Source: Methylotenera_A sp040387515 (lineage in GTDB: Bacteria; Pseudomonadota; Gammaproteobacteria; Burkholderiales; Methylophilaceae). From it: DNA of 64,000 nucleotides. Below the pieces are notes generated by a model, which worked only from the letters and a program-made list of their open reading frames with translations, made no database searches and was not told the DNA's origin. The DNA lies in the NCBI GenBank assembly GCA_040387515.1, contig JAZKDP010000011.1, forward strand, positions 124,001 through 188,000, given 5' to 3'. Shown piece after piece: positions 26,780 to 34,817 of this stretch. The position numbers and the translations under genes were made by a program. How positions within the stretch are numbered: position 1 is the stretch's first letter; every line of letters starts with the position of its first letter.

Positions 26780-27256
26780 TTATTTTTCAACCTCTGCCTT
26801 AACAGCATCATTCGTCATGAACGTAATGGTTTTGCCGTTTTGGCTAGTCATAATCAGTGCGCCCATGGCTGACAACTCCACTTTCTCTGCTGTGCTTAAT
26901 ATGGCGATATATTCGTTTTCTAGTTGCATTAATGCCGGTGGGCACATCATCCTGGTACTTATCATCGGTGGAATAACGGCTAGTTTATTGCCAGTTAAAG
27001 TGTAGCTACCAGAGTAATTGTTGCAGCCAGATTTGCCTGAGATGCGATTATCATCGCCAAACATTAACGTGACGTGTGCGTTATCAATGATTCCACGCTG
27101 GTTAATGTCTTCTACTTGCCAAATTTTGTTGACTATTTGTGCGGGTGATAAAGTATTTTGCGTAGAGTTTGTTGTTGCGGTGCTTGGTTTTGCACAGGCA
27201 CATAGCATTAAAAGTGGCAGCATCGCTAGATAAGCAGCTTTGAGGTTTGTCATCAT
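26780..27256 (-). CDS. META/HslJ-domain lipoprotein
   Basis: A 158-residue protein with a lipoprotein signal peptide (LMLCAC, predicted lipidated Cys at about 21) and a META domain (about 45-150). The domain has GKSGCNNYSGSYTL and a later MMCPPALMQLENEY, the usual paired-Cys pattern. HslJ-type META proteins are heat-inducible and linked to novobiocin resistance in E. coli, but their biochemistry is unknown. Two adjacent ATGs form the start. It converges on mnmA and follows another lipoprotein gene by 72 bp. Confidence 0.85.
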   Translation of the reverse strand: MMTNLKAAYLAMLPLLMLCACAKPSTATTNSTQNTLSPAQIVNKIWQVEDINQRGIIDNAHVTLMFGDDNRISGKSGCNNYSGSYTLTGNKLAVIPPMISTRMMCPPALMQLENEYIAILSTAEKVELSAMGALIMTSQNGKTITFMTNDAVKAEVEK

Positions 27257-27328
27257 TGATCTCGATTCCGAATTTTAGAGATGTGGGTTATGAAGCTTTG
27301 TTCAATCTGCGCCTTAAACCACAGCTAG

Positions 27329-27943
27329 TTAACTACAACCTTCGACATAATACACTTGCGGCGATACACCAATACGCCAATTGATGACGATGTTGTTTGC
27401 ATCTATTTCAAAAATCAAACTCGCATTAGATTTCTCGAGTGGCGTCACAACTAAAGTATGTGCGCCTTCAATATATTTATGTGGTTGGTTTTGAATATGC
27501 CCTGCGTGGGCTTGCAGCACTTTATCCATGGTATCGCCCACCACAATATTGCCTGGCGCAACCCATTTGGGGTCATCCACGTCATAGCGCACAAACTTTC
27601 CATCTTCAAACATAAAGGCAATTTCTTGATGATTTTCAGGTTTTGGATCTAGATATAAATAATAGCAAGTCGCGCCTACGGCAGGTTTGCTGGCATTCAG
27701 CGGAGGCCCCCATGACATGCGCACTAACTCTTCGTTATCACCAAATTTAGCGGGGCCAAAACCTTCAAAGTTAATCACTTCTGCATCGTACTTTTTTTCT
27801 GGCAGGTTTGTTGCTGGATTAGTGTCAGTTGAGTTAGCCGATTGCGCAGCTGGTTCAGTCACCGATTCTTTGGCTTTATCACAGGCTGAAAGCAAGCCTG
27901 TAATCAGTAATGTGAGGGCGATATATTTGCTGGGAAGTTGCAT
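27329..27943 (-). CDS. Putative lipoprotein of unknown function
   Basis: I do not recognise a named family. The 204 residues start with a lipoprotein signal (LLSAC, Cys at 21) and a short Ser/Thr/Asn/Ala linker. A compact domain (about 50-204) follows, containing FEGFGPAKFGDNEELVRMSWG, a CYYLYL segment and FMFEDGKFVRYDV. The later VVGDTMDKVLQAH resembles the repeat-like motif of BamE/SmpA-type small lipoproteins, but I would not call it BamE. Three Cys outside the signal could pair in the periplasm. It lies upstream of the META lipoprotein on the same strand. Confidence 0.7.
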   Translation of the reverse strand: MQLPSKYIALTLLITGLLSACDKAKESVTEPAAQSANSTDTNPATNLPEKKYDAEVINFEGFGPAKFGDNEELVRMSWGPPLNASKPAVGATCYYLYLDPKPENHQEIAFMFEDGKFVRYDVDDPKWVAPGNIVVGDTMDKVLQAHAGHIQNQPHKYIEGAHTLVVTPLEKSNASLIFEIDANNIVINWRIGVSPQVYYVEGCS

Positions 27944-28058
27944 GGTGAGTTTACTTTTGATTTTTTTGCAATGTAATATTTAAGTGTAGCCTTATTTGAT
28001 TTACATATAAAGTTTTCGATTGCAGGCGTGGTTAACTATTCGCAATTTCTGTAAAAAT

Positions 28059-28102
28059 AAAAGCTGCAAGCACTTGAACATATCAAGCCTCTTGCAGCTT
28101 TT
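28059..28102 (-). terminator. Intrinsic terminator of pitA
   Basis: The stem AAAAGCTGCAAG / CTTGCAGCTTTT has a nested CTTGA/TCAAG hairpin in its loop. On the minus strand it is followed by a T-rich run, just downstream of the pitA stop. Confidence 0.85.
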
Positions 28103-28119
28103 GCATGACAGCTTTCTAA

Positions 28120-29727
28120 TTAAAACATGTGTGAAAATGCCCAATACAAGCTACCAGAAAGCAGCATAGCCATTGGCAGAGTTAACACCCAAGCAGTCAG
28201 TAAATTACGAATGGTAGACATTTGTAAGCCAGATTTATTTGCCGCCATCGTACCTGCAACACCGGAAGAAAGCACATGTGTGGTAGAAACCGGCAGGCCA
28301 AATACATCCGCTGCACCAATCATCGACATGGCAACCAGTTCCGCCGATGCACCTTGTGCATAAGTGAGATGCGTCTTACCGATTTTTTCCCCAACGGTAA
28401 TCACAATACGCTTCCACCCGACCATTGTGCCAAGCCCTAAAGCGATGGCCACTGCAACTTTAACCCACAGCGGAATGAATTTTGTGGCCTTATCCAACTC
28501 CTTTTTGAACGCAGTTAAGTTGGCTTTTGTATCGGGGCTAAACGTTACCGCTTTGTCTTTATCCAAAAAACGAATGGTTTCTGAGGCCAAATACATATCG
28601 TTTCTCACGTTGCCAACAACTTCGGCAGGCACACGTGAAAACGAACCATGCTCTTTTACTTGCGCGCCAATAATGCCTGTTACGGCGGCCAAAGCAGGCA
28701 ACACTTCTGGCGTAACGGTTTTAGTTCGTACGTATTCAGACAAAGTATGGCGTGGGTCTACAGGAGATTTAGCCGGTGCGACAGAGATGATTGATTGTTG
28801 CGTTACTTGTGCAACCGCCACAAATTGCGTCATTTGATCGACTGGCATGGCGCGGTTTAGTGCGTAAGCCATTGGCACGGTACCAACCAAAATCAGCATG
28901 ATCAAACCCATACCTTTTTGTCCGTCATTAGATCCATGTGCGAACGATACGCCAGTACAGGTAAGAATTAACAGGCTGCGAATCCAAATTGGTGGCGGTT
29001 TATTGCCTTTTGGCTCTTCGTACAACTCTTTATTTTTAACCAATACTTTTAGCGCCAATAACAGTAGCGCGGCAATCACAAAACCAATCATCGGTGAAAG
29101 TAATAACGAATAACCGATTTTAGTCGCTTGCGCCCAATCCACGCCGCTGGTGCCATCGCGGCCGTGCATCAACGCATTTGCAACACCTACGCCGATAATC
29201 GAACCAATTAAAGTATGTGATGATGAAGCGGGTAAACCAAGCAACCATGTGCCTAAATTCCAGATAATAGCGGCAATCAGTAAAGCAAATACCATCGCAA
29301 AACCAGAACCCGCGCCAACTTGTAAGATTAGCTCAACTGGCAGCAAGGCGATAATACCGAAAGCCACTGCGCCACTAGAAAATAGCACACCTAAAAAGTT
29401 AAACACGCCTGACCAAACCACGGCGACATTCGGCGGCATGGAGTGTGTGTAAATGACGGTGGCGACTGCATTTGCAGTGTCATGAAAGCCATTCACAAAC
29501 TCAAAAGCCAGTGCAATAATCAACGCCACGCCTAACAAAATGAATGGCAAATAGGTGGTTGTGACTGCGCCAGTTTCCGTTACATCATGCATCAAACTAA
29601 AAGCGGTAAATATCAAGCCACCAAGCAGCAAACCAATAAAAACGAATATGGTGACTTTGCTGGGTTTGCTGTCTAAATTGGGCCTGGATGATCTGGCTGT
29701 ATTTGCGGATGAGGCGACTGAGCTCAT
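28120..29727 (-). CDS. pitA: PiT family inorganic phosphate transporter
   Basis: A low-affinity metal-phosphate/H+ symporter in the inner membrane. The 535-residue protein has the duplicated PiT signature. The first copy is FEFVNGFHDTANAVATVI (about 76-93). The second is VSFAHGSNDGQKGMG, with DVFGLPVSTTHVLSSGV near the C terminus. Around ten hydrophobic segments flank a hydrophilic central loop. An AGGAG precedes the ATG at 29725-29727. ppk2 lies upstream on the same strand, linking phosphate uptake to polyphosphate use. Confidence 0.94.
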   Translation of the reverse strand: MSSVASSANTARSSRPNLDSKPSKVTIFVFIGLLLGGLIFTAFSLMHDVTETGAVTTTYLPFILLGVALIIALAFEFVNGFHDTANAVATVIYTHSMPPNVAVVWSGVFNFLGVLFSSGAVAFGIIALLPVELILQVGAGSGFAMVFALLIAAIIWNLGTWLLGLPASSSHTLIGSIIGVGVANALMHGRDGTSGVDWAQATKIGYSLLLSPMIGFVIAALLLLALKVLVKNKELYEEPKGNKPPPIWIRSLLILTCTGVSFAHGSNDGQKGMGLIMLILVGTVPMAYALNRAMPVDQMTQFVAVAQVTQQSIISVAPAKSPVDPRHTLSEYVRTKTVTPEVLPALAAVTGIIGAQVKEHGSFSRVPAEVVGNVRNDMYLASETIRFLDKDKAVTFSPDTKANLTAFKKELDKATKFIPLWVKVAVAIALGLGTMVGWKRIVITVGEKIGKTHLTYAQGASAELVAMSMIGAADVFGLPVSTTHVLSSGVAGTMAANKSGLQMSTIRNLLTAWVLTLPMAMLLSGSLYWAFSHMF

Positions 29728-29853
29728 GATGAGTGACTCCTAAAAAATTGATTTACATTTGATTGTTTGAGTTGCCAAGCTATAAAGTAGTATTAGCAAT
29801 GTTGATGATGAATTGATGACAACTACTTGCATGGTGTTTGCATGGCGCACAAC

Positions 29854-30759
29854 TTAATAAACTTCGGGTACAAACATACTCTGCGGCACTGGCTGACGCA
29901 CATAATCGTCATGATGCTCGCGTTGTGGTAGCTCAATAATGGGACGTTTTATTTCTTCGTAGGGCATTTGGTTGAGCAAATGGTGAATACAGTTAAGCCG
30001 CGCTTTTTTCTTATCAACGGCTTCTACAATATGCCACGGCGCTTCTTCAATATGCGTGCGCTCTAGCATCACTTCTTTGGCTTTGGTATAAAGCTCCCAA
30101 CGACGGCGCGATTCCAAATCCATTGGGCTCAGTTTCCATTGTTTAAGCGGATCGTGCGCGCGGCCTAAAAAGCGTAGATGCTGCTCTTCATCTGAAATGG
30201 AAAACCAGTATTTAATGACTTGAATGCCTGAGCGAACCAGCATTCTTTCAAAGTCTGGCACTGAGCGGAAAAACTCTTCATATTGCGCGTCATCACAAAA
30301 ACCCATCACACGCTCGACACCCGCGCGGTTATACCAACTGCGGTCGAACAAGACCATTTCGCCAGCGGCAGGTAAGTGGGAAACATAACGCTGAAAATAC
30401 CATTGCGTGCGTTCACGTTCATTGGGCGCGGGTAATGCGGCAACACGACAGATACGCGGATTCAGCCGCTGTGTAATACGCTTAATCACCCCGCCCTTGC
30501 CTGCTGCATCGCGGCCTTCAAAAATAATCACCACTTTGTGGCCAGTTTCTGCAACCCAGTCTTGTAATTTCACCAGTTCGGCTTGCAGGCGAAATAACTC
30601 TTTAAAATAGGTGCGGCGATACTCTTTGCTACGATTAGCATCATTGCCTGAGAGCGCATCTAAGTGGTTGTCTTCTAACTCTAGCTCTAATTCTTCATCC
30701 AAACTATCGATTAAGTCATTGTGAATACGTTCCATGACTTCTGCGTCATTTAAATTCAT
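29854..30759 (-). CDS. ppk2: Polyphosphate kinase 2 (PPK2)
   Basis: PPK2 uses polyphosphate to phosphorylate nucleoside diphosphates or monophosphates. The 301 residues form a single-domain enzyme with Walker A GRDAAGKGG (82-90), LPAPNERERTQWYFQRY and the lid/Walker B region FDRSWYNRAGVE (138-149). An acidic N-terminal extension (about 15-35) is rich in Glu/Leu. Single-domain length fits class I or III; I cannot separate NDP from NMP specificity by eye. It is followed by pitA on the same strand after 126 bp. Confidence 0.94.
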   Translation of the reverse strand: MNLNDAEVMERIHNDLIDSLDEELELELEDNHLDALSGNDANRSKEYRRTYFKELFRLQAELVKLQDWVAETGHKVVIIFEGRDAAGKGGVIKRITQRLNPRICRVAALPAPNERERTQWYFQRYVSHLPAAGEMVLFDRSWYNRAGVERVMGFCDDAQYEEFFRSVPDFERMLVRSGIQVIKYWFSISDEEQHLRFLGRAHDPLKQWKLSPMDLESRRRWELYTKAKEVMLERTHIEEAPWHIVEAVDKKKARLNCIHHLLNQMPYEEIKRPIIELPQREHHDDYVRQPVPQSMFVPEVY

Positions 30760-30868
30760 TTTAAATCTCGATATTTAATTAACTTAATTAAATAGAGAAT
30801 AGTGATTTTTGATGACGGTTTTGTGACAACGCGATTTAATGCCGAAAGTTGATGCGTTTAAATCGCCA

Positions 30869-31792
30869 TCACAACAATTTAATGCCCTGCAATTTTTCAG
30901 CACAAACATCGCGAATGATGCGCGCTAAATCTTTGGCATAAGGCCGCGCCATCATTTCATTGGTGCCGATTGCATATAGCTCCGACCACAAACCTTTCGC
31001 GCCAATCGGTTTAGCAAGCACATAATCATGTTGTACATAGCTCTGAATGCCCCAGCTAGGCAATGCCGCCAATCCACGTCGACTGGCGACTAACTGCATT
31101 ATTGCAATGGTCAATTCGGCTGTGCGACGATTGAATTGAATTTCCGCTGGCTTTAATACTTGCTTGATGACATCAATGCGATCCTCTGGCACTGGATAAG
31201 TAATTAAGGTTTCATCGCTAAAATCCTGCGCAGTTAACCGTGTTTTATTGCGCAAAATATGGTCGGTAGGAAGCACCGCCATAATCTCAAACTTAAATAA
31301 TGGCAGATGATTTAAGCTGCTATTTTTTTCAGATAGTGCATTTGGCAAGCCACCAATCACCACATCTGCTTTGCCTTCATGCAACAAGTGCCAAGGGTCG
31401 CTATGAAATCCAGCCACCAGATCTATTTCCACCTCTGGCCAAGCGCGCCTGAATGCATCCATTACCGGCGTTAGCCAATCAAAACAGGTATGGCATTCCA
31501 GCACGATTCTTAATTCGCCCGATTGGTCACTTTTCAGCCGAATCAAATCACGTTCAGCTTTATCAATCAGCGGTAATAATTCATTGGCTAAATCCAACAG
31601 CCGCTGCCCCGCTGGCGTAAAGCGCAAACCTTGTGCGCTGCGCTGAAAAAGCGTGATTGCATAATGCGTTTCCAGCGCGCGTATTTGGTGAGAAAGTGCA
31701 GATTGCGTTAGAAAAACACGTTCTGCAGCCAAGCCCAATTTTCCTGTTTCTGCAATGGCTTTAAGCGATTTTAAGTGACGTATTTCTAGCAT
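30869..31792 (-). CDS. metR: LysR-type regulator of methionine synthesis MetR
   Basis: A 307-residue LysR family activator that senses homocysteine and controls met genes. The N-terminal winged helix (about 1-65) contains LAAERVFLTQSALSHQIRALE. The co-inducer domain has VIGGLPNALSE and LAALPSWGIQSYV. It is divergent from metE, with a perfect MetR recognition palindrome between them, which supports the MetR call over a generic LysR. Confidence 0.93.
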   Translation of the reverse strand: MLEIRHLKSLKAIAETGKLGLAAERVFLTQSALSHQIRALETHYAITLFQRSAQGLRFTPAGQRLLDLANELLPLIDKAERDLIRLKSDQSGELRIVLECHTCFDWLTPVMDAFRRAWPEVEIDLVAGFHSDPWHLLHEGKADVVIGGLPNALSEKNSSLNHLPLFKFEIMAVLPTDHILRNKTRLTAQDFSDETLITYPVPEDRIDVIKQVLKPAEIQFNRRTAELTIAIMQLVASRRGLAALPSWGIQSYVQHDYVLAKPIGAKGLWSELYAIGTNEMMARPYAKDLARIIRDVCAEKLQGIKLL

Positions 31793-31818
31793 ATTTAACT
31801 GGCTCTATTTTTTAGGTA

Positions 31819-31831
31819 TGAATTTAATTCA
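31819..31831. promoter_or_regulatory. MetR binding palindrome
   Basis: TGAATTTAATTCA is an exact match to the MetR consensus TGAA-N5-TTCA. It lies 27 bp upstream of metR and 146 bp upstream of metE, a position suited to control of both divergent genes. The match is seen; binding is inferred from the family. Confidence 0.75.
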
Positions 31832-31976
31832 AATTTATCACAAAAACTTTCGCTTTATTAAATAATTTCAGCGTTACACAATGCACGCCACGATTGATAA
31901 ATGCATTTCTATGAATGCATTGAATTAACACAATTTTAGTTAACACAAAAATTTACTGAATATTTAGGTAGTTAAA

Positions 31977-34274
31977 ATGACAACAAAAACAGTTAAAGCC
32001 CATATTTTGGGTTATCCGCGCGTTGGCGCAAAACGTGAATTGAAATTTGCACTGGAATCGTTCTGGCGTCGAGAATCTTCATCTGAAGATTTGCAAACTA
32101 CAGCAACAAACCTACGCGCAACGCATTGGCAGAAACAGCAAGATGCCGACTTAGCCTTTGTAACGAGCAATGATTTTTCGCAATACGATCACGTGTTGGA
32201 TCACACGGTTTTATTCGGCGCACAGCCAAAACGTTTTGCTAAATTGCCTTTTGGTGAAAAAAGTATTTCACCCGAAAACGCTTATTTTGCATTAGCGCGC
32301 GGTAATTTAGAGCAGCCAGCGATGGAAATGACCAAATGGTTCGATACGAACTATCACTATATCGTGCCAGAATTAAATGCCGATACGCAGTTTTCAATCA
32401 ACGCGCATGATTTTTTAAACCAAATAGATGAAGCACAAAAACTTTCCAAAAACGTGAAACCTGTGCTTCTTGGCCCAGTGAGTTTTCTGTATTTAAGCAA
32501 AGCGCGCGGCGTGAATAAGTTAGATTTACTGGATAACCTAGCGCAACAATATGCGCATTTATTGCAGGAATTACATGCTAAAAAAATCGAATGGTTGCAG
32601 ATTGACGAACCGATTTTTGCGCTGGATTTAGATGACGCTTGGCTGAAAGCTTTTGAGCGCGCTTATGCGTGGTTTAGGATTTCTCGCCCAAAGTTATTGT
32701 TAACCACTTATTTTGCCAATATTTCGCGCTATCAAGGTTTGATTGCAACTTTGCCTGTTGATGGCATTCACTTGGATTTGGTGCGCGCGCCAGAGCAATT
32801 AGGTCCGTGGGTCAATACGATTCCGAGTTATTGGATATTATCAGCCGGCATAATTGATGGTCGTAATATTTGGCGCACAGATCTAGATAAAGCCCTGGCT
32901 TTGCTAGAACCTTGGGCACAGCGATTGGGCGAGCGTTTATGGATCGCACCAAGCTGTTCGCTATTGCATACGCCAGTGACATTGCAACACGAAGTGAAAT
33001 TAGATGCAGAGATTAAATCTTGGCTGGCGTTCGCGGATGAAAAACTCATTGAGTTAAAAACGATTGCCAAAGCATTGAATCACGGCGTTGATTCTGTGGC
33101 AGAAGAATTAAACATTTCACGCGCCGCAATCGCCTCGCGCAATCAATCCGCGCGCGTGCATAATGCCGATGTAAAAGCGCGCATTATTGCGTTAGATGAT
33201 TTGAATGAGAATCGCGAAAGCACATTTAATATTCGCCAAATTACGCAGCGTGCGCGTTTGAATTTGCCGTTATTGCCGACGACGACTATCGGTTCATTTC
33301 CGCAAACTCCAGATATACGCGCCAGCCGCGCAGCCTTTAAAAAAGGCGAAATCAGCAAGGATAAATATGCGCTAGATATGGAATCGCATATCGCTTATGC
33401 CATCGCGCAACAAGAAGAAATCGGCTTGGATGTGTTGGTACATGGCGAAGCTGAGCGTAACGATATGGTGGAATTTTTTGGTGAACAGCTGGCTGGTTAT
33501 GTGTTTACGCAAAATGGCTGGGTGCAAAGTTATGGTTCGCGTTGCGTTAAACCGCCGGTTATTTTTGGTGATGTTTATCGGCCGCATCCAATGACCGTTG
33601 ATACCGCACGTTTTGCACAATCGCTTTCTACGCGCCCAGTAAAAGGCATGTTGACTGGTCCGATCACTATGCTGCAATGGTCTTTTGTGCGCGATGACCA
33701 ACCACGCGAAACCACTGCTTTACAATTAGCGTTGGCGATTCGCGATGAAGTGAATGATTTACAAAATGTCGGTATCGCGGTTATTCAGATCGATGAACCC
33801 GCTTTGCGTGAAGGTTTGCCGTTGCAAAAAGCCGCTTGGGCGCATTATTTGGCTTGGGCTGTGCGCGCATTCAAGCTTTCTGCCAGTGTTGCCAAAGACG
33901 ATACGCAGATTCACACACATATGTGCTATGCGGAATTTAATGATATTTTGCCAGCGATTGCGGCGATGGATGCGGACGTTATCACTATTGAGACCTCACG
34001 TTCGGCGATGGAATTATTAGATGGCTTTGGTGAATTTTCTTATCCAAATGAAATTGGGCCTGGTGTGTATGACATTCACTCACCACGTGTGCCAAGTATC
34101 GAGGCGATGGAAAAATTGATGCAACGCGCATTTGAAGTGGTTCCTGCAGAGCGACTTTGGATTAACCCTGATTGCGGCCTTAAAACCCGCGGTTGGGATG
34201 AGACCAAACTTGCATTGCAAAACATGGTTAGTGTTGCTAAAACATTAAGAGTAAAACTTGCGCAAACAGCATAA
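31977..34274 (+). CDS. metE: Cobalamin-independent methionine synthase
   Basis: MetE transfers a methyl group from methyltetrahydrofolate triglutamate to homocysteine without B12. The 765 residues contain two homologous barrels. The zinc ligands are visible at H648 and C650 (HTHMCYAEF) and C733 (NPDCGLKTRGW). The N-terminal ILGYPRVGAKRELKFALESFW matches the family. It is divergent from metR. No riboswitch precedes metE itself, so control appears to run through MetR. The B12 riboswitch downstream belongs to nrdA. Confidence 0.97.
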   Translation: MTTKTVKAHILGYPRVGAKRELKFALESFWRRESSSEDLQTTATNLRATHWQKQQDADLAFVTSNDFSQYDHVLDHTVLFGAQPKRFAKLPFGEKSISPENAYFALARGNLEQPAMEMTKWFDTNYHYIVPELNADTQFSINAHDFLNQIDEAQKLSKNVKPVLLGPVSFLYLSKARGVNKLDLLDNLAQQYAHLLQELHAKKIEWLQIDEPIFALDLDDAWLKAFERAYAWFRISRPKLLLTTYFANISRYQGLIATLPVDGIHLDLVRAPEQLGPWVNTIPSYWILSAGIIDGRNIWRTDLDKALALLEPWAQRLGERLWIAPSCSLLHTPVTLQHEVKLDAEIKSWLAFADEKLIELKTIAKALNHGVDSVAEELNISRAAIASRNQSARVHNADVKARIIALDDLNENRESTFNIRQITQRARLNLPLLPTTTIGSFPQTPDIRASRAAFKKGEISKDKYALDMESHIAYAIAQQEEIGLDVLVHGEAERNDMVEFFGEQLAGYVFTQNGWVQSYGSRCVKPPVIFGDVYRPHPMTVDTARFAQSLSTRPVKGMLTGPITMLQWSFVRDDQPRETTALQLALAIRDEVNDLQNVGIAVIQIDEPALREGLPLQKAAWAHYLAWAVRAFKLSASVAKDDTQIHTHMCYAEFNDILPAIAAMDADVITIETSRSAMELLDGFGEFSYPNEIGPGVYDIHSPRVPSIEAMEKLMQRAFEVVPAERLWINPDCGLKTRGWDETKLALQNMVSVAKTLRVKLAQTA

Positions 34275-34389
34275 TCACTGCTGAAATAAAAAGTCTTATA
34301 AAACATACATATAGATAATAAATTAAAAATTTATCAATATATTGTGTTTTAAGTGTTGAAATACCCCACCATATTGCGTTATAGTCTTT

Positions 34390-34613
34390 ACATACGGTTC
34401 TCAAATTTCAGTCGAAATTTGAGATAAAAGGGAATCCGGTGCGAAGTTTGTAGAGTTAATGATTAGCTCGCAGACTTCAATTCCGGGGCTGCCCCCGCAG
34501 CTGTAATCAGCGAGTCATTTTGTGTCTCTTTTGCCACTGAGTTTGGATGTAAAAATCCACTCGGGAAGGCTAACAAAATGATGAAGACCTGAAAGCCAGA
34601 AGACCTGCCGTGT
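34390..34613 (+). promoter_or_regulatory. Cobalamin (AdoCbl) riboswitch upstream of nrdAB
   Basis: All canonical blocks are present in order: GGGAATCCGGTGCGAA at 34430-34445, a GGGGCTGCCCCCGCAGCTGTAA core near 34484-34505, and GCCACTG ... GGGAAGGC at about 34532-34570. The B12 box AGCCAGAAGACCTGCC sits at 34594-34609. It lies 205 bp upstream of the nrdA start, after metE. Such elements repress B12-independent isoenzymes when adenosylcobalamin is available. Here that implies a B12-dependent class II ribonucleotide reductase elsewhere in the genome (inference). Confidence 0.95.
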
Positions 34614-34817
34614 GCATTTTTTGCTATCCAATTTTAAGTGAATAAAACTTAAATAAGATGCAAAACTATTTTTTATAACGTTTGAGGCGGGGTGTCCTCG
34701 GCAGATGGAAAGTCATTTTTTTGACTTTCTACCATGCTGTTTTTAGTTACACATTTTTGATTAAAAAAATGTGTTAAGTAAAGCGAACCTGCCCTTTATT
34801 AAAAAGGGAAAACCAAA
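34614..34817 (+). promoter_or_regulatory. Long nrdA leader with candidate expression platform
   Basis: No ORF is seen in these 204 bases. Three hairpins stand out: GAAAGTCA/TGACTTTC (34708-34729), ACACATTTTT/AAAAATGTGT (34749-34774), and CCCTTT/AAAGGG (34792-34808). The last places the Shine-Dalgarno AAGGGA of nrdA in a stem. CGGCAG (34699-34704) can also pair perfectly with CTGCCG of the B12 box (34605-34610). No stem is followed by a clean U-tract, so translational rather than transcriptional control is suggested. Confidence 0.5.

Noticed and set aside
34317..34333. AT-only hairpin after metE
   Set aside because: A short stem of A-T pairs only, without a U-tract; not credible as a terminator.
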